Positions 1-7,229 of a DNA stretch of 64,000 bases are shown piece after piece; positions within the stretch are counted from its first letter, which is position 1, and every line of letters starts with the position of its first letter. Source of the stretch: Pseudoduganella flava. Lineage in GTDB: Bacteria; Pseudomonadota; Gammaproteobacteria; Burkholderiales; Burkholderiaceae_D. Where the stretch lies: the NCBI RefSeq assembly GCF_007830495.1, contig NZ_VLKW01000010.1, forward strand, positions 224,205 through 288,204, in the 5' to 3' direction. The notes under the pieces were generated by a model, which saw only the letters and a program-made list of their open reading frames with translations, was not told the origin of the DNA and did no database searches. Made by a program: the position numbers and the translations under genes.

Positions 1-587
1 ACCTGGAGATCCGCGGCGCCGGCGAAGTGCTGGGCGAAAGCCAGTCCGGCGAAATGCTGGAAGTGGGCTTCCAGCTGTACACGGACATGCTGAACGAGGC
101 CGTGCGCGCGCTGAAGGCGGGCAAGGAGCCGGATCTCGCGGCGCCGCTGGCGTCCACCACCGAGATCAACCTGCACGTTCCCGCGCTGCTGCCGGCCGAC
201 TTCTGCGGCGACGTGCACGAGCGCCTGTCGATCTACAAACGGCTCGCCAACTGCGCGTCGCAGGACGCGATCGACGGCCTGCAGGAAGAATTGATCGACC
301 GCTTCGGCAAGCTGCCGGAGGCGACCCGTGCGCTGATCGAGACGCACCGGCTGCGCCTGGCCGCGGCCACGGTCGGCATCGTCAAGATCGACGCGCATGG
401 AGAGGCAGCGAACCTGCAATTCATGCCGAAGCCGCCCATCGACCCGATGCGCATCATCACCCTGATCCAGAAGAACCGGCACATCAAGCTGAACGGACAG
501 GACAAACTGAAGATCACCGCCAACATGCCGGACCTGGCGGCCCGCGTTGCACAGATCAAGAACGCGATCAAACAACTGACCGCATGA
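1..587 (+). CDS. mfd: Transcription-repair coupling factor Mfd, C-terminal end (partial)
   Basis: The reading frame is open from the window edge (codons begin at base 3), so only about the last 194 residues are present. Mfd is the SF2 translocase that removes stalled RNA polymerase from lesions and recruits UvrA. The visible part starts in the end of the translocase module (LEIRGAGEVLGESQSG, a conserved stretch of Mfd and RecG), followed by VGFQLYTDML and the C-terminal autoinhibitory TRCF domain (LSIYKRLANC, then a helical end). The stop overlaps the serB start by 4 bases (ATGA), suggesting coupled translation. Assignment is confident from the motifs; the Walker motifs lie outside the window. 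Confidence 0.95.
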   Translation, partial: LEIRGAGEVLGESQSGEMLEVGFQLYTDMLNEAVRALKAGKEPDLAAPLASTTEINLHVPALLPADFCGDVHERLSIYKRLANCASQDAIDGLQEELIDRFGKLPEATRALIETHRLRLAAATVGIVKIDAHGEAANLQFMPKPPIDPMRIITLIQKNRHIKLNGQDKLKITANMPDLAARVAQIKNAIKQLTA

Positions 588-1465
588 ACCTTAGTCCGAT
601 GAATCAAGTACAAGACATCACGATGAACCTCGTCCTGCAGGGCGTGGACGACTGCATGCCGCGCGCCGAGCGCATCGCCGCGCTGACGGCACCGCGGCAC
701 GTCACCCGCATCTCCGACACGGCGCTGCGCTGCGACGGCATCGCCTTCTCGCCGGCGCTGCGCCAGACGATCGAAGTGGCCGCCCACGCGGCCGAACTGG
801 ACGCCACCTACATGATGGGCGTGCACCACCTTGCCGACTACAAGCTGGTCGCGATGGACATGGATTCCACGCTGATCACGATCGAATGCATCGACGAGAT
901 CGCCGACATGCAGGGCCTGAAACCGCAGGTGGCAGCAATCACGGAGGCGGCGATGCGGGGCGAGCTGGACTTCTCGGAAAGCCTGCGCCGCCGCGTCGCG
1001 CTGCTCGAAGGGCTCGATGCCTCGGCACTGCAGCGCGTGTACGACGAGCGCCTGCGCCTGTCGCCAGGTGCCGAACGGATGCTGCGCGCCGTGCAGGCCG
1101 CCGGCCTGAAGACGCTGCTCGTCTCGGGCGGCTTCACCTATTTCACCGACCGGCTGAAGGAGCGCCTGGGCCTCGACTACACGCGCGCCAACGAGCTCGA
1201 GATCGTCGACGGCAAGCTGACCGGCAAGGTGATCGGCGACATCGTCGACGCGGCCGCCAAGCAGGCCACCGTCGAGCACGTGTGCGCCGGCCTCGGCATC
1301 ACCCCATCCGAGGCGATCGTGATGGGCGACGGCGCCAACGACCTGAAAATGATGGGCATCGCCGGCATGTCGGTGGCGTTCCGCGCCAAGCCGGTCGTGC
1401 GCGAACAGGCCACCGTGGCACTCAATTTCGTCGGCCTGGACGGCATCCTGAACCTGTTCGCCTGA
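584..1465 (+). CDS. serB: Phosphoserine phosphatase SerB
   Basis: HAD-superfamily enzyme that dephosphorylates L-phosphoserine in the last step of serine synthesis; cytosolic. The protein has 293 residues. Key motifs are visible: motif I DMDST at 92-96 (D92 nucleophile, D94 acid/base), motif II SGG at 181-183, the conserved lysine near 226, and motif III GDGAND at 248-253. The CIDEIAD segment after motif I is typical of SerB. The N-terminal 85 residues are a shortened regulatory part. Start is uncertain: ATG at 584 overlaps the mfd stop, but ATGs at 599 and 623 are also in frame. No signal peptide. Confidence 0.95.
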   Translation: MNLSPMNQVQDITMNLVLQGVDDCMPRAERIAALTAPRHVTRISDTALRCDGIAFSPALRQTIEVAAHAAELDATYMMGVHHLADYKLVAMDMDSTLITIECIDEIADMQGLKPQVAAITEAAMRGELDFSESLRRRVALLEGLDASALQRVYDERLRLSPGAERMLRAVQAAGLKTLLVSGGFTYFTDRLKERLGLDYTRANELEIVDGKLTGKVIGDIVDAAAKQATVEHVCAGLGITPSEAIVMGDGANDLKMMGIAGMSVAFRAKPVVREQATVALNFVGLDGILNLFA

Positions 1466-1593
1466 CCTGCCCGCCGGCCCGCGAGCTGGCGCGCGGCTGT
1501 TGCGCGGCTACCGATTTAGTAGCCATCCGTGCATGGTGCCACGCCGCCCGCGGCATCGTACAATGTGTTTTTAACACTTTTCGCGAGGCCACC

Positions 1594-2223
1594 ATGCGCA
1601 CCATGTCGATCGCCGGCACCCAGCTGGACGCCTATCACGTCTGCGCCTTCTTCGACAGCCGCACCCAGGAATACGCGGTGCTGACGCCGTTCTATCAGGA
1701 AGCCGTGACGCAGCGTGAAAAGAACCTGCACATCGTCGCGGCCGAGCTGCATGACGACCACAAGGCACGCTTGCGCGACGGCGGCATCGACACCCATCAC
1801 TGCGAAACCTGCGGCCAGCTGGAAGTGCTGGGCTGGCAAGAGGCCTACCTGAACGCCGACGGCGCCTTCGACAAAAACAAGATGCTGGCGACTGTCGACG
1901 CGTTGACGCGCGAGGCCACGGCCGGCCAGTTCACGGGCCTGCGCATCATGGGCAATATGGGCTGGGCGTTCGCGGACCTGCCCGGCGCCGAAGACCTGAT
2001 CGAGTACGAGGCCGAAGTCAACGAGGTGCTGGCCCGCAACCGCCAGCCGGCCGTGTGCGTCTACGACACCGCCAAGCTGTCCGGCGCGATGATGATGGAC
2101 CTGCTGCGTACGCACCCGCTCACGCTGATCAACGGCGTCATCCAGGAAAACCCGTATTTCACGCCGCCGCGCGAGATGCTCGATGAACTGCGCCGCCGCA
2201 GGGGGCATATGAAGGATGCATGA
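1594..2223 (+). CDS. MEDS-domain sensory protein
   Basis: A 209-residue protein resembling the MEDS (methanogen/methylotroph DcmR sensory) domain: AYHVCAFF near the start, a HDDHKARL segment, a central LRIMGNMGWAF, ELIEYE-like EDLIEYEAEVN, VCVYD, and the closing RTHP...NPYFTPP. MEDS domains are stand-alone or fused to regulators and are thought to sense small ligands; the ligand here is unknown. A CxxC pair (CETCG) lies near residue 70. Its end overlaps the following histidine kinase by 8 bases, so the two are probably co-translated and form a sensory unit. The frame is open far upstream, but the ATG after the intergenic gap is chosen because upstream sequence is the antisense-like frame of serB. 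Confidence 0.8.
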   Translation: MRTMSIAGTQLDAYHVCAFFDSRTQEYAVLTPFYQEAVTQREKNLHIVAAELHDDHKARLRDGGIDTHHCETCGQLEVLGWQEAYLNADGAFDKNKMLATVDALTREATAGQFTGLRIMGNMGWAFADLPGAEDLIEYEAEVNEVLARNRQPAVCVYDTAKLSGAMMMDLLRTHPLTLINGVIQENPYFTPPREMLDELRRRRGHMKDA

Positions 2224-3823
2224 CGGCGAGCAGCGCGCGTACCCGCCGCCCCACCCGGCCGCGCTGACGCGGGAAACCCGGGACCTGATGGGCCTCCTCG
2301 CGCTGCCCGCCCTGTGGGCCGGGCGCGATGAGGAGGCGGTGCTGCGCATCATGAGCGAAGCCGTCGAACACCTCGTGCCGCTCGCATTCCTGTATGCGGA
2401 CGTCGGCATGCGCGGTGGCCCGCGCCTGCGCATCCAGGGCGCTCCCGTCGACCTGGCCGATGCGCCGGCGTGGCTCGACAGCGTCACGATCTGGCCCCGT
2501 GCCGCGGCGCAGCGCGTGCAGCTGTGCGATACCCCGCTCGGCCCGCAGCGCGTGATCGTGCTCAGCCTCGGCCTGTACGAGACGGCCGGCGGCATCTGGT
2601 TCGGCTCGCCCGACCCCACGTTCCCGACGACCGCCCAGGTCGCGCTGCTGCGCGCCGCCACGACATTGGCTGCCAGCGGCCTGCAGACGGCCAGGCTGAA
2701 CGCCGACCGCGAGGAAGCCAGCCGCGCCAAGGACGAATTCCTGGCGATGCTGGGCCACGAGCTGCGCAACCCGCTGGCGCCGATCGGCGGCGCCGCCGAC
2801 CTGCTGCGCTACGGCCGGCTGGACGCGGCCCAGATCCGCCGCACCAGCGAGATCATCGCGCGCCAGGTCGTGCACATGACGGGCCTCGTCAACGACCTGC
2901 TGGACGTCTCGCGCGTGAAACGGGGCCTGGTGACGATCGAGCGCACCCGGCTGGACTTGAACCGCGTGGTAGCGGACGCCGTCGAACAGGCGCGCCCGCT
3001 CGTGTCGAACCGGCGCCACCACCTGGCGCTGCGGCTGCCGCCGCGGCGCGTGGCCGTCGAGGGCGACCACAAGCGCCTGGTCCAGGTGCTGGCGAACCTG
3101 CTGTCGAACGCGGCGAAGTACACGCCGGAGGGTGGCCAGATCACGGTCGAAGCGCTCTGCACGGACGGCCACGTGGAGATCTCGGTGGCCGACAACGGCA
3201 TCGGCATCGAAGCGAAGCTGCTGCCGGCCGTATTCGACCTGTTCACGCAGGCCCGCCGCACGCCGGACCGTTCGCAGGGCGGGCTGGGGCTAGGCCTGGC
3301 CCTCGTCAAGGCGCTCGTCGAACAGCACCAGGGCACGGTGAGCGCACACAGCGACGGCCCGGGCCGCGGTTCGCGTTTCGTCGTTCGGCTGCCGGCCCTG
3401 CCGGCCGATGCCGCCGCGCCGCAAGGGCCCCTGGCGGACCTGCCCGGCACCGCCGGCAAAGTGCGCACGCTGGTCGTCGACGACAATGTCGACGCGGCGC
3501 TGATGCTGGCGCTGCTGCTGGAATCGCAGGGGCACGATGTGCGCACGGCACACGACGGCCCGGCCGCGCTGGCGCTGGCCGAGCGCGAACCGTTCGACGT
3601 GGGACTGCTCGACATCGGCCTGCCCGGCATGGACGGCAGGGAGCTGGCGCGCCGGCTGCGCCAATTGCCCACCGCCGCGGCCGCGCTGCTGATCGCGATC
3701 ACCGGCTACGGCCAGGACAGCGACCGGCGGGCGTCGCTCGCGGCCGGCTTCGACCACCATTTCGTCAAACCCGTCGATACCCATGCGCTGACGGCGCTGC
3801 TGGCCGGCGCGCGGCGGCGCTGA
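2216..3823 (+). CDS. Hybrid sensor histidine kinase/response regulator
   Basis: A 535-residue cytoplasmic kinase with no membrane segment. Order: an N-terminal GAF-like input region (about 1-160), HisKA with H-box MLGHELRNPLAP (H181), HATPase with N-box around N294-N298, G1 DNGIGI (327-332) and G2 GGLGLGLALV, then a receiver domain (about 417-533) with acidic pair D422/D423, phospho-acceptor D466 and K518. The start overlaps the MEDS gene, which suggests the MEDS protein feeds signal to this kinase. No output domain or DNA-binding partner is adjacent. It ends exactly where the convergent CoA-transferase gene ends, with no base between the stop codons. Confidence 0.92.
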   Translation: MHDGEQRAYPPPHPAALTRETRDLMGLLALPALWAGRDEEAVLRIMSEAVEHLVPLAFLYADVGMRGGPRLRIQGAPVDLADAPAWLDSVTIWPRAAAQRVQLCDTPLGPQRVIVLSLGLYETAGGIWFGSPDPTFPTTAQVALLRAATTLAASGLQTARLNADREEASRAKDEFLAMLGHELRNPLAPIGGAADLLRYGRLDAAQIRRTSEIIARQVVHMTGLVNDLLDVSRVKRGLVTIERTRLDLNRVVADAVEQARPLVSNRRHHLALRLPPRRVAVEGDHKRLVQVLANLLSNAAKYTPEGGQITVEALCTDGHVEISVADNGIGIEAKLLPAVFDLFTQARRTPDRSQGGLGLGLALVKALVEQHQGTVSAHSDGPGRGSRFVVRLPALPADAAAPQGPLADLPGTAGKVRTLVVDDNVDAALMLALLLESQGHDVRTAHDGPAALALAEREPFDVGLLDIGLPGMDGRELARRLRQLPTAAAALLIAITGYGQDSDRRASLAAGFDHHFVKPVDTHALTALLAGARRR

Positions 3824-5017
3824 TCACTGCACCACCCCCTCCGCGCGCAGCCGCGCGATGTCCGCCGCCGTCATGCCGAGCCGCGCCAGCACGGCATCCG
3901 TATGCTCGCCCAGCGCCGGCCCTTGCCAGCGCACGGCGCCCGGCGTGTCGGACAGCTTCGGGACGATGCCCGGCATCTTGACGCGCACGCCGTCCGGCAG
4001 TTGCTGGTCGAGGATCATGTCGCGGGCCTGGTAATGCGGGTCGGCGACGATGTCCGCCACCGAGTAGATGCGGCCGGCCGGCACGTCGGCCGCTTCCAGC
4101 GCGGCCAGCACGTGCTCGATCGGATGCAGCGACGTCCAGCCGGCGATCGCGCCGTCGATCAGCGCGGCCTGCGCGGCGCGCCCGTCGTTGTGCGCAAAGC
4201 GGGGATCGTCGGCCAGATCCGGCCGGCCGATCACGGCCATCAGCCGCTTGTAGATCGGGTTGCTGTTGCCGGCGATGACGACGTAGGCGCCGTCGCGCGT
4301 CGGATACGTGTTCGACGGGGCGATGCCGGGCAGCGCGCCGCCGCTGCGCTCGCGCACGTGGCCCAGCAGGTCGTATTCGGGCACCAGGCTTTCCATCAGG
4401 TTGAACACGCTCTCGACCAGCGACACGTCGACGACCTGCCCTTCGCCCTGCCCCGTCTTCACGCGCAGCACCGCCATCAGCGCGCCGATCACCGCGTGCA
4501 GCGACGCCAGCGAATCGCCCAAGCTGACGCCGACGCGCGCCGGCACGCCGCCCGCCTCGCCCGTCGTGTAGCGGATGCCGCCCATCGCCTCGCCGATCGC
4601 GCCGAAGCCGGGGCGGTCCTTGTACGGGCCCGTCTGGCCATAGCCGGAGATGCGCACCATCGTCAGCTTCGGGTTCAGCGCATGCAGCACGTCCCAACCG
4701 AGGCCCAGCTTTTCCAGCGCGCCCGGCTTCATGTTCTCGATCAGCACGTCGGCCTCGGCGGCGAGGCGCTTGACGATGTCCACGCCTTCCGCGCTCTTCA
4801 GGTTCAGCGCGATCGATTGCTTGTTACGCGACTGCAGGTACCACCACAGCGACGTGCCGTTGTGCAGCTTGCGCCACTTGCGGATCGGATCGCCGTGCCC
4901 CGGCGCTTCGATCTTGATCACTTCCGCGCCGAATTCGGCCAGCAGCCGCGCCGCGAACGGCGCCGCGATCAGCGCGCCGATTTCCACCACCTTGATGCCT
5001 GCCAGGGGTCCGCTCAT
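3824..5017 (-). CDS. Class III (CaiB/BaiF-type) CoA-transferase
   Basis: A 397-residue family III CoA-transferase, the fold of formyl-CoA transferase and CaiB. It moves CoA between carboxylic acids; the substrate cannot be read from sequence. Landmarks: LAGIKVVEIG at the N-terminus, EFGAEVIKIE, LIENMKPGALEKLGLG, ISGYGQTGPY, and the expected catalytic Asp (GDSLAS, residue 168). The upstream ATG at 5029 is rejected: GGAGG sits 5 bases before the ATG at 5017, so the shorter start has the ribosome site. Monocistronic; no acyl-CoA partner gene is adjacent. Confidence 0.9.
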   Translation of the reverse strand: MSGPLAGIKVVEIGALIAAPFAARLLAEFGAEVIKIEAPGHGDPIRKWRKLHNGTSLWWYLQSRNKQSIALNLKSAEGVDIVKRLAAEADVLIENMKPGALEKLGLGWDVLHALNPKLTMVRISGYGQTGPYKDRPGFGAIGEAMGGIRYTTGEAGGVPARVGVSLGDSLASLHAVIGALMAVLRVKTGQGEGQVVDVSLVESVFNLMESLVPEYDLLGHVRERSGGALPGIAPSNTYPTRDGAYVVIAGNSNPIYKRLMAVIGRPDLADDPRFAHNDGRAAQAALIDGAIAGWTSLHPIEHVLAALEAADVPAGRIYSVADIVADPHYQARDMILDQQLPDGVRVKMPGIVPKLSDTPGAVRWQGPALGEHTDAVLARLGMTAADIARLRAEGVVQ

Positions 5018-5072
5018 CGTTTCCTCCATCGTGTCGTGCGAGCATAGACAACGATGGCGCCGGCGTCCAGTG

Positions 5073-5570
5073 TCAGCCGAGCAGTTGCGGATTGCGCTGC
5101 CAGCAGGCGTACGTCAGCGCGCCGGCGAACGTGACCCAGCCGAGATAAGGCAGCAGCAGCACGCCGGCGGCGCGGCACGCCTTCCAGAACGCGATGGTCG
5201 TCGCGACGATCAGGGCCCACAGCAGCAGCACTTCCGCGAACGCGGCCGCGCCCAGGTGCCAGGCGAAGAACAGCCAGCTCCACAGCGCGTTCGCGGCCAG
5301 CTGCACCAGGTACAGGCCGAGCGTGCGCGGCGCCGTGGAAAAGCCGCGTACGCGCCACACGAGCCAGGCGGCGATCGCCATCAGCAGGTACAGCACGCTC
5401 CACACGGGGCCGAACACGCCGGGCGGGGGCGCCCATGCCGGCTTGTTCAGCTGGGCGTAGAACTCCGGCGCGTCGCGTGAAGCCCAGGCGCCCAGCGCGG
5501 CGGCGGTAAAAGTGACCAGCAGCCAGCCGGCCAGGCTTTTCACATTCTGCAGGAGGCGGTGCGTATTCAT
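5073..5570 (-). CDS. tspO: TspO/MBR family tryptophan-rich sensory protein
   Basis: A 165-residue membrane protein with five predicted helices and many tryptophans, matching TspO. Diagnostic stretches are KPAWAPPPGVFGPVW and NALWSWLFF. The family binds porphyrins and influences tetrapyrrole metabolism or stress signalling; the role here is inferred. The frame extends to a TTG three codons earlier, but the ATG at 5570 is preferred. It lies 55 bases upstream of the CoA-transferase start, in the same direction. Confidence 0.93.
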   Translation of the reverse strand: MNTHRLLQNVKSLAGWLLVTFTAAALGAWASRDAPEFYAQLNKPAWAPPPGVFGPVWSVLYLLMAIAAWLVWRVRGFSTAPRTLGLYLVQLAANALWSWLFFAWHLGAAAFAEVLLLWALIVATTIAFWKACRAAGVLLLPYLGWVTFAGALTYACWQRNPQLLG

Positions 5571-5644
5571 GGCAAACAAGGTGTGGGGGAAAGCCGACTG
5601 TATCAGCAGCGCCCCGCCGGCGGCGCACGGCGACGCTCGCCGCT

Positions 5645-5680
5645 GTCGTCGTCGTCCTCGTCGCCCTCGTCGTCATCGTG
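5645..5680. repeat. GTC/CTC trinucleotide tract
   Basis: A short low-complexity run of repeated GTC, CTC and ATC triplets lies between tspO and the cytochrome c gene, immediately upstream of the promoter -10 box. It could be prone to slippage, but nothing shows this directly. Confidence 0.5.
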
Positions 5681-5685
5681 CACGC

Positions 5686-5691
5686 TATAAT
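5686..5691 (+). promoter_or_regulatory. Consensus -10 box (TATAAT) very close to a start codon
   Basis: A perfect TATAAT ends 6 bases before the ATG at 5698. A transcript starting at the usual distance would begin at or next to the ATG, giving a leaderless mRNA. There is no clear TTGACA-like -35, and the upstream sequence is the GTC/CTC tract. Confidence 0.5.
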
Positions 5692-5697
5692 CGTGCA

Positions 5698-6072
5698 ATG
5701 ACCCGCGCCATCCTTTTTGCCGCCCTGCTGGGCTGTATGCCGGCGGCCCTGGCCGCGCCGGCGCCCGCGGGCGACCCCGCCGCCGGCGCGGCCGCGTTCA
5801 GGAAATGCGCATCGTGTCACCAGGTGGGCCCGCAAGCCCGCGCCGGCTTCGGGCCGCACCTGAACGGGTTGTTCGGCCGCCGCGCCGGCAGCACCGAGTA
5901 CCGGTATTCCGCGGCGATGAAGAAGTCCGGCATCGTCTGGAACGACAGCACCCTGGCCGCCTTCCTGCGCGACCCGGGCGACGTGGTTCCGGGCACGAAG
6001 ATGCGGTTCTGGGGCATCGGCGACGAACGCCAGATTGCCAACCTGCTTGCCTACCTGCGCCAATATCGATGA
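5698..6072 (+). CDS. Small class I c-type cytochrome
   Basis: A 124-residue exported cytochrome c. It has a signal peptide (MTRAILFAALL...ALAA, about 20 residues), one heme site CASCH at 37-41, and a GTKMRF segment supplying the likely methionine axial ligand. The layout matches cytochrome c2/c550 electron carriers. It likely carries electrons in the periplasm; the partner is unknown. There is no Shine-Dalgarno site and a -10 box sits right before the ATG, so the mRNA may be leaderless. Confidence 0.9.
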   Translation: MTRAILFAALLGCMPAALAAPAPAGDPAAGAAAFRKCASCHQVGPQARAGFGPHLNGLFGRRAGSTEYRYSAAMKKSGIVWNDSTLAAFLRDPGDVVPGTKMRFWGIGDERQIANLLAYLRQYR

Positions 6073-6074
6073 TC

Positions 6075-6305
6075 ATGTCCACTACCATCACCCACCGCGG
6101 CACCCGTATCGTCACCCTCGACGCCACCGAGGAACCGGCCACGCAATGCAAGCCGGGCGACATCGCGATCCAGCCCGTCGACGGCGGCTGGGCACTGTGG
6201 TTCGTCGCCGCGGACGGCAGCATCGACGGTTACGACGAGCCCTATCCGTCGCACCAGGAGGCATTGTGGTCCGCCAAGGCCGCGGCCGAATATGCCGGAG
6301 AGTGA
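6075..6305 (+). CDS. Small hypothetical protein
   Basis: A 76-residue acidic soluble protein of unknown function (starts MSTTITHRG, with PVDGGWALWFVAADGSIDGYDEPYPS in its centre region split across two strands of a likely small beta fold). An alternative ATG at 6069 overlaps the stop of the cytochrome c gene. Its stop codon is inside the first copy of a 13-bp tandem repeat. No family is recognised; coding is supported by position, codon bias and an amino-acid pattern that looks like a folded protein. Confidence 0.6.
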   Translation: MSTTITHRGTRIVTLDATEEPATQCKPGDIAIQPVDGGWALWFVAADGSIDGYDEPYPSHQEALWSAKAAAEYAGE

Positions 6306-6343
6306 TGCCGGAGAGTGATGCCGGAGAGTGATGCCGGCGAGTG
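6292..6343. repeat. Four tandem copies of a 13-bp repeat
   Basis: Four head-to-tail copies of ATGCCGGAGAGTG (the fourth has one change, GGCGAG). The junctions create the string TGATG each time. The first copy contains the stop of the preceding small gene, so copy-number change would shift the distance to the GFA gene without altering either product. Confidence 0.9.
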
Positions 6344-6399
6344 AAGCTGGCACTGGTGCTGGAACGGCAACTGGCTTGAACGATACCAAGGAGGAGACC

Positions 6400-6747
6400 A
6401 TGCTTTACCAGGGAAGCTGCCACTGCGGCAATGTAGCATTCGAGATCGAAGGGACGATCGCCGGCGCGCTGGCATGCAATTGCTCGATCTGCCAGCGCAA
6501 GGGCGCACTGATGTGGTTCGTGCCGCGCACCGACCTGAAACTGAAGACGCCGGACGAGAACGCGGCCACCTACACGTTCAACAAGCACGTGATCCGCCAC
6601 CGCTTCTGCCCCACGTGCGGCATCCACCCGTATGGCGAGGGCACCGACCCGCAGGGCAATGCGATGGCCGCGATCAACCTGCGCTGCATCGAGGGCATCG
6701 ACCTGGAGGCGATCCCCGTGCAGCATTATGACGGGCGCAATCACTGA
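6400..6747 (+). CDS. GFA/CENP-V domain protein
   Basis: A 115-residue zinc-binding protein of the GFA (glutathione-dependent formaldehyde-activating enzyme-like) family. The cysteine motifs are visible: CHCGNVAFE near the N-terminus, CNCSICQ around residue 27, and CPTCG around residue 71. These bind two zincs in family structures. The reaction is not certain; many members have no proven formaldehyde activity. The start is set by an excellent ribosome site (AAGGAGGAG) just before ATG 6400, although the frame is open to 6328. Confidence 0.88.
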   Translation: MLYQGSCHCGNVAFEIEGTIAGALACNCSICQRKGALMWFVPRTDLKLKTPDENAATYTFNKHVIRHRFCPTCGIHPYGEGTDPQGNAMAAINLRCIEGIDLEAIPVQHYDGRNH

Positions 6748-6824
6748 CGAAGCCTGGCTGCGGGGTGCCCGCGTTGGCAGATTTGCTATAGACTGTGCCA
6801 CTCGTTCACTACATGGAGTGCAAG

Positions 6825-7181
6825 ATGGCACAGGAACTGGTTCTCGATGCGCGTACCGATTCGGCCAAGAACTGGGCGTTCTGGCTGTACGTCGGCCACG
6901 CGGTCAGCTTGCTGTTCACGCTCGGCGCGCTGTCGTTCATTCCGCTGATCCTCAACTACGTGCAGCGCTCGCAGGCCGAAGGCACGTTCGTGTACAGCCA
7001 TCACAGCTGGCAGATCCGGTCGTTCTGGTGGTACGTGTTCTGGATGGCGATCGGCTGGCTGCTCGTCGTCACGATCATCGGGGTGCTGTTCGCGTGGATC
7101 GTGTTCGGCGTCGCGTGGCTGTGGAAGGCTTACCGGCTGATCCGCGGCTGGGTCGCGCTGAACAACAACGAGCCGATCTGA
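6825..7181 (+). CDS. Small inner-membrane protein, DUF4870-like
   Basis: A 118-residue protein with three predicted membrane helices: a first after NWAFWLYVGHAVSLLF, then the WWYVFWMAIGWLLVV and FAWIVFGVAWLW segments, ending in a short polar tail. Such proteins are common in Betaproteobacteria and have no assigned role. In-frame GTG 6795 and ATG 6813 exist, but GGAG about 8 bases before ATG 6825 favours that start. It is followed by a strong hairpin terminator. Confidence 0.7.
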   Translation: MAQELVLDARTDSAKNWAFWLYVGHAVSLLFTLGALSFIPLILNYVQRSQAEGTFVYSHHSWQIRSFWWYVFWMAIGWLLVVTIIGVLFAWIVFGVAWLWKAYRLIRGWVALNNNEPI

Positions 7182-7201
7182 CGCTCGTTCGAAGGCATCG
7201 A

Positions 7202-7225
7202 ACAGGGCCGCGCACGCGGCCCTGT
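7202..7225. terminator. Bidirectional hairpin terminator
   Basis: An 11-bp perfect stem (ACAGGGCCGCG with its complement, 2-base loop) followed by TTT. It lies between the ends of two convergent genes (membrane protein ending 7181, MauG-like gene ending 7230) and would serve both. Confidence 0.8.
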
Positions 7226-7229
7226 TTCA

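Noticed and set aside
233..1279. Long minus-strand open frame opposite mfd and serB
   Set aside because: It mirrors codon periodicity of the sense genes, has low-complexity arginine/histidine composition and no family pattern.
886..1593. Upstream extension of the MEDS gene frame
   Set aside because: The extension runs through serB in another phase and encodes an arginine-rich shadow; the ATG at 1594 follows the intergenic gap.
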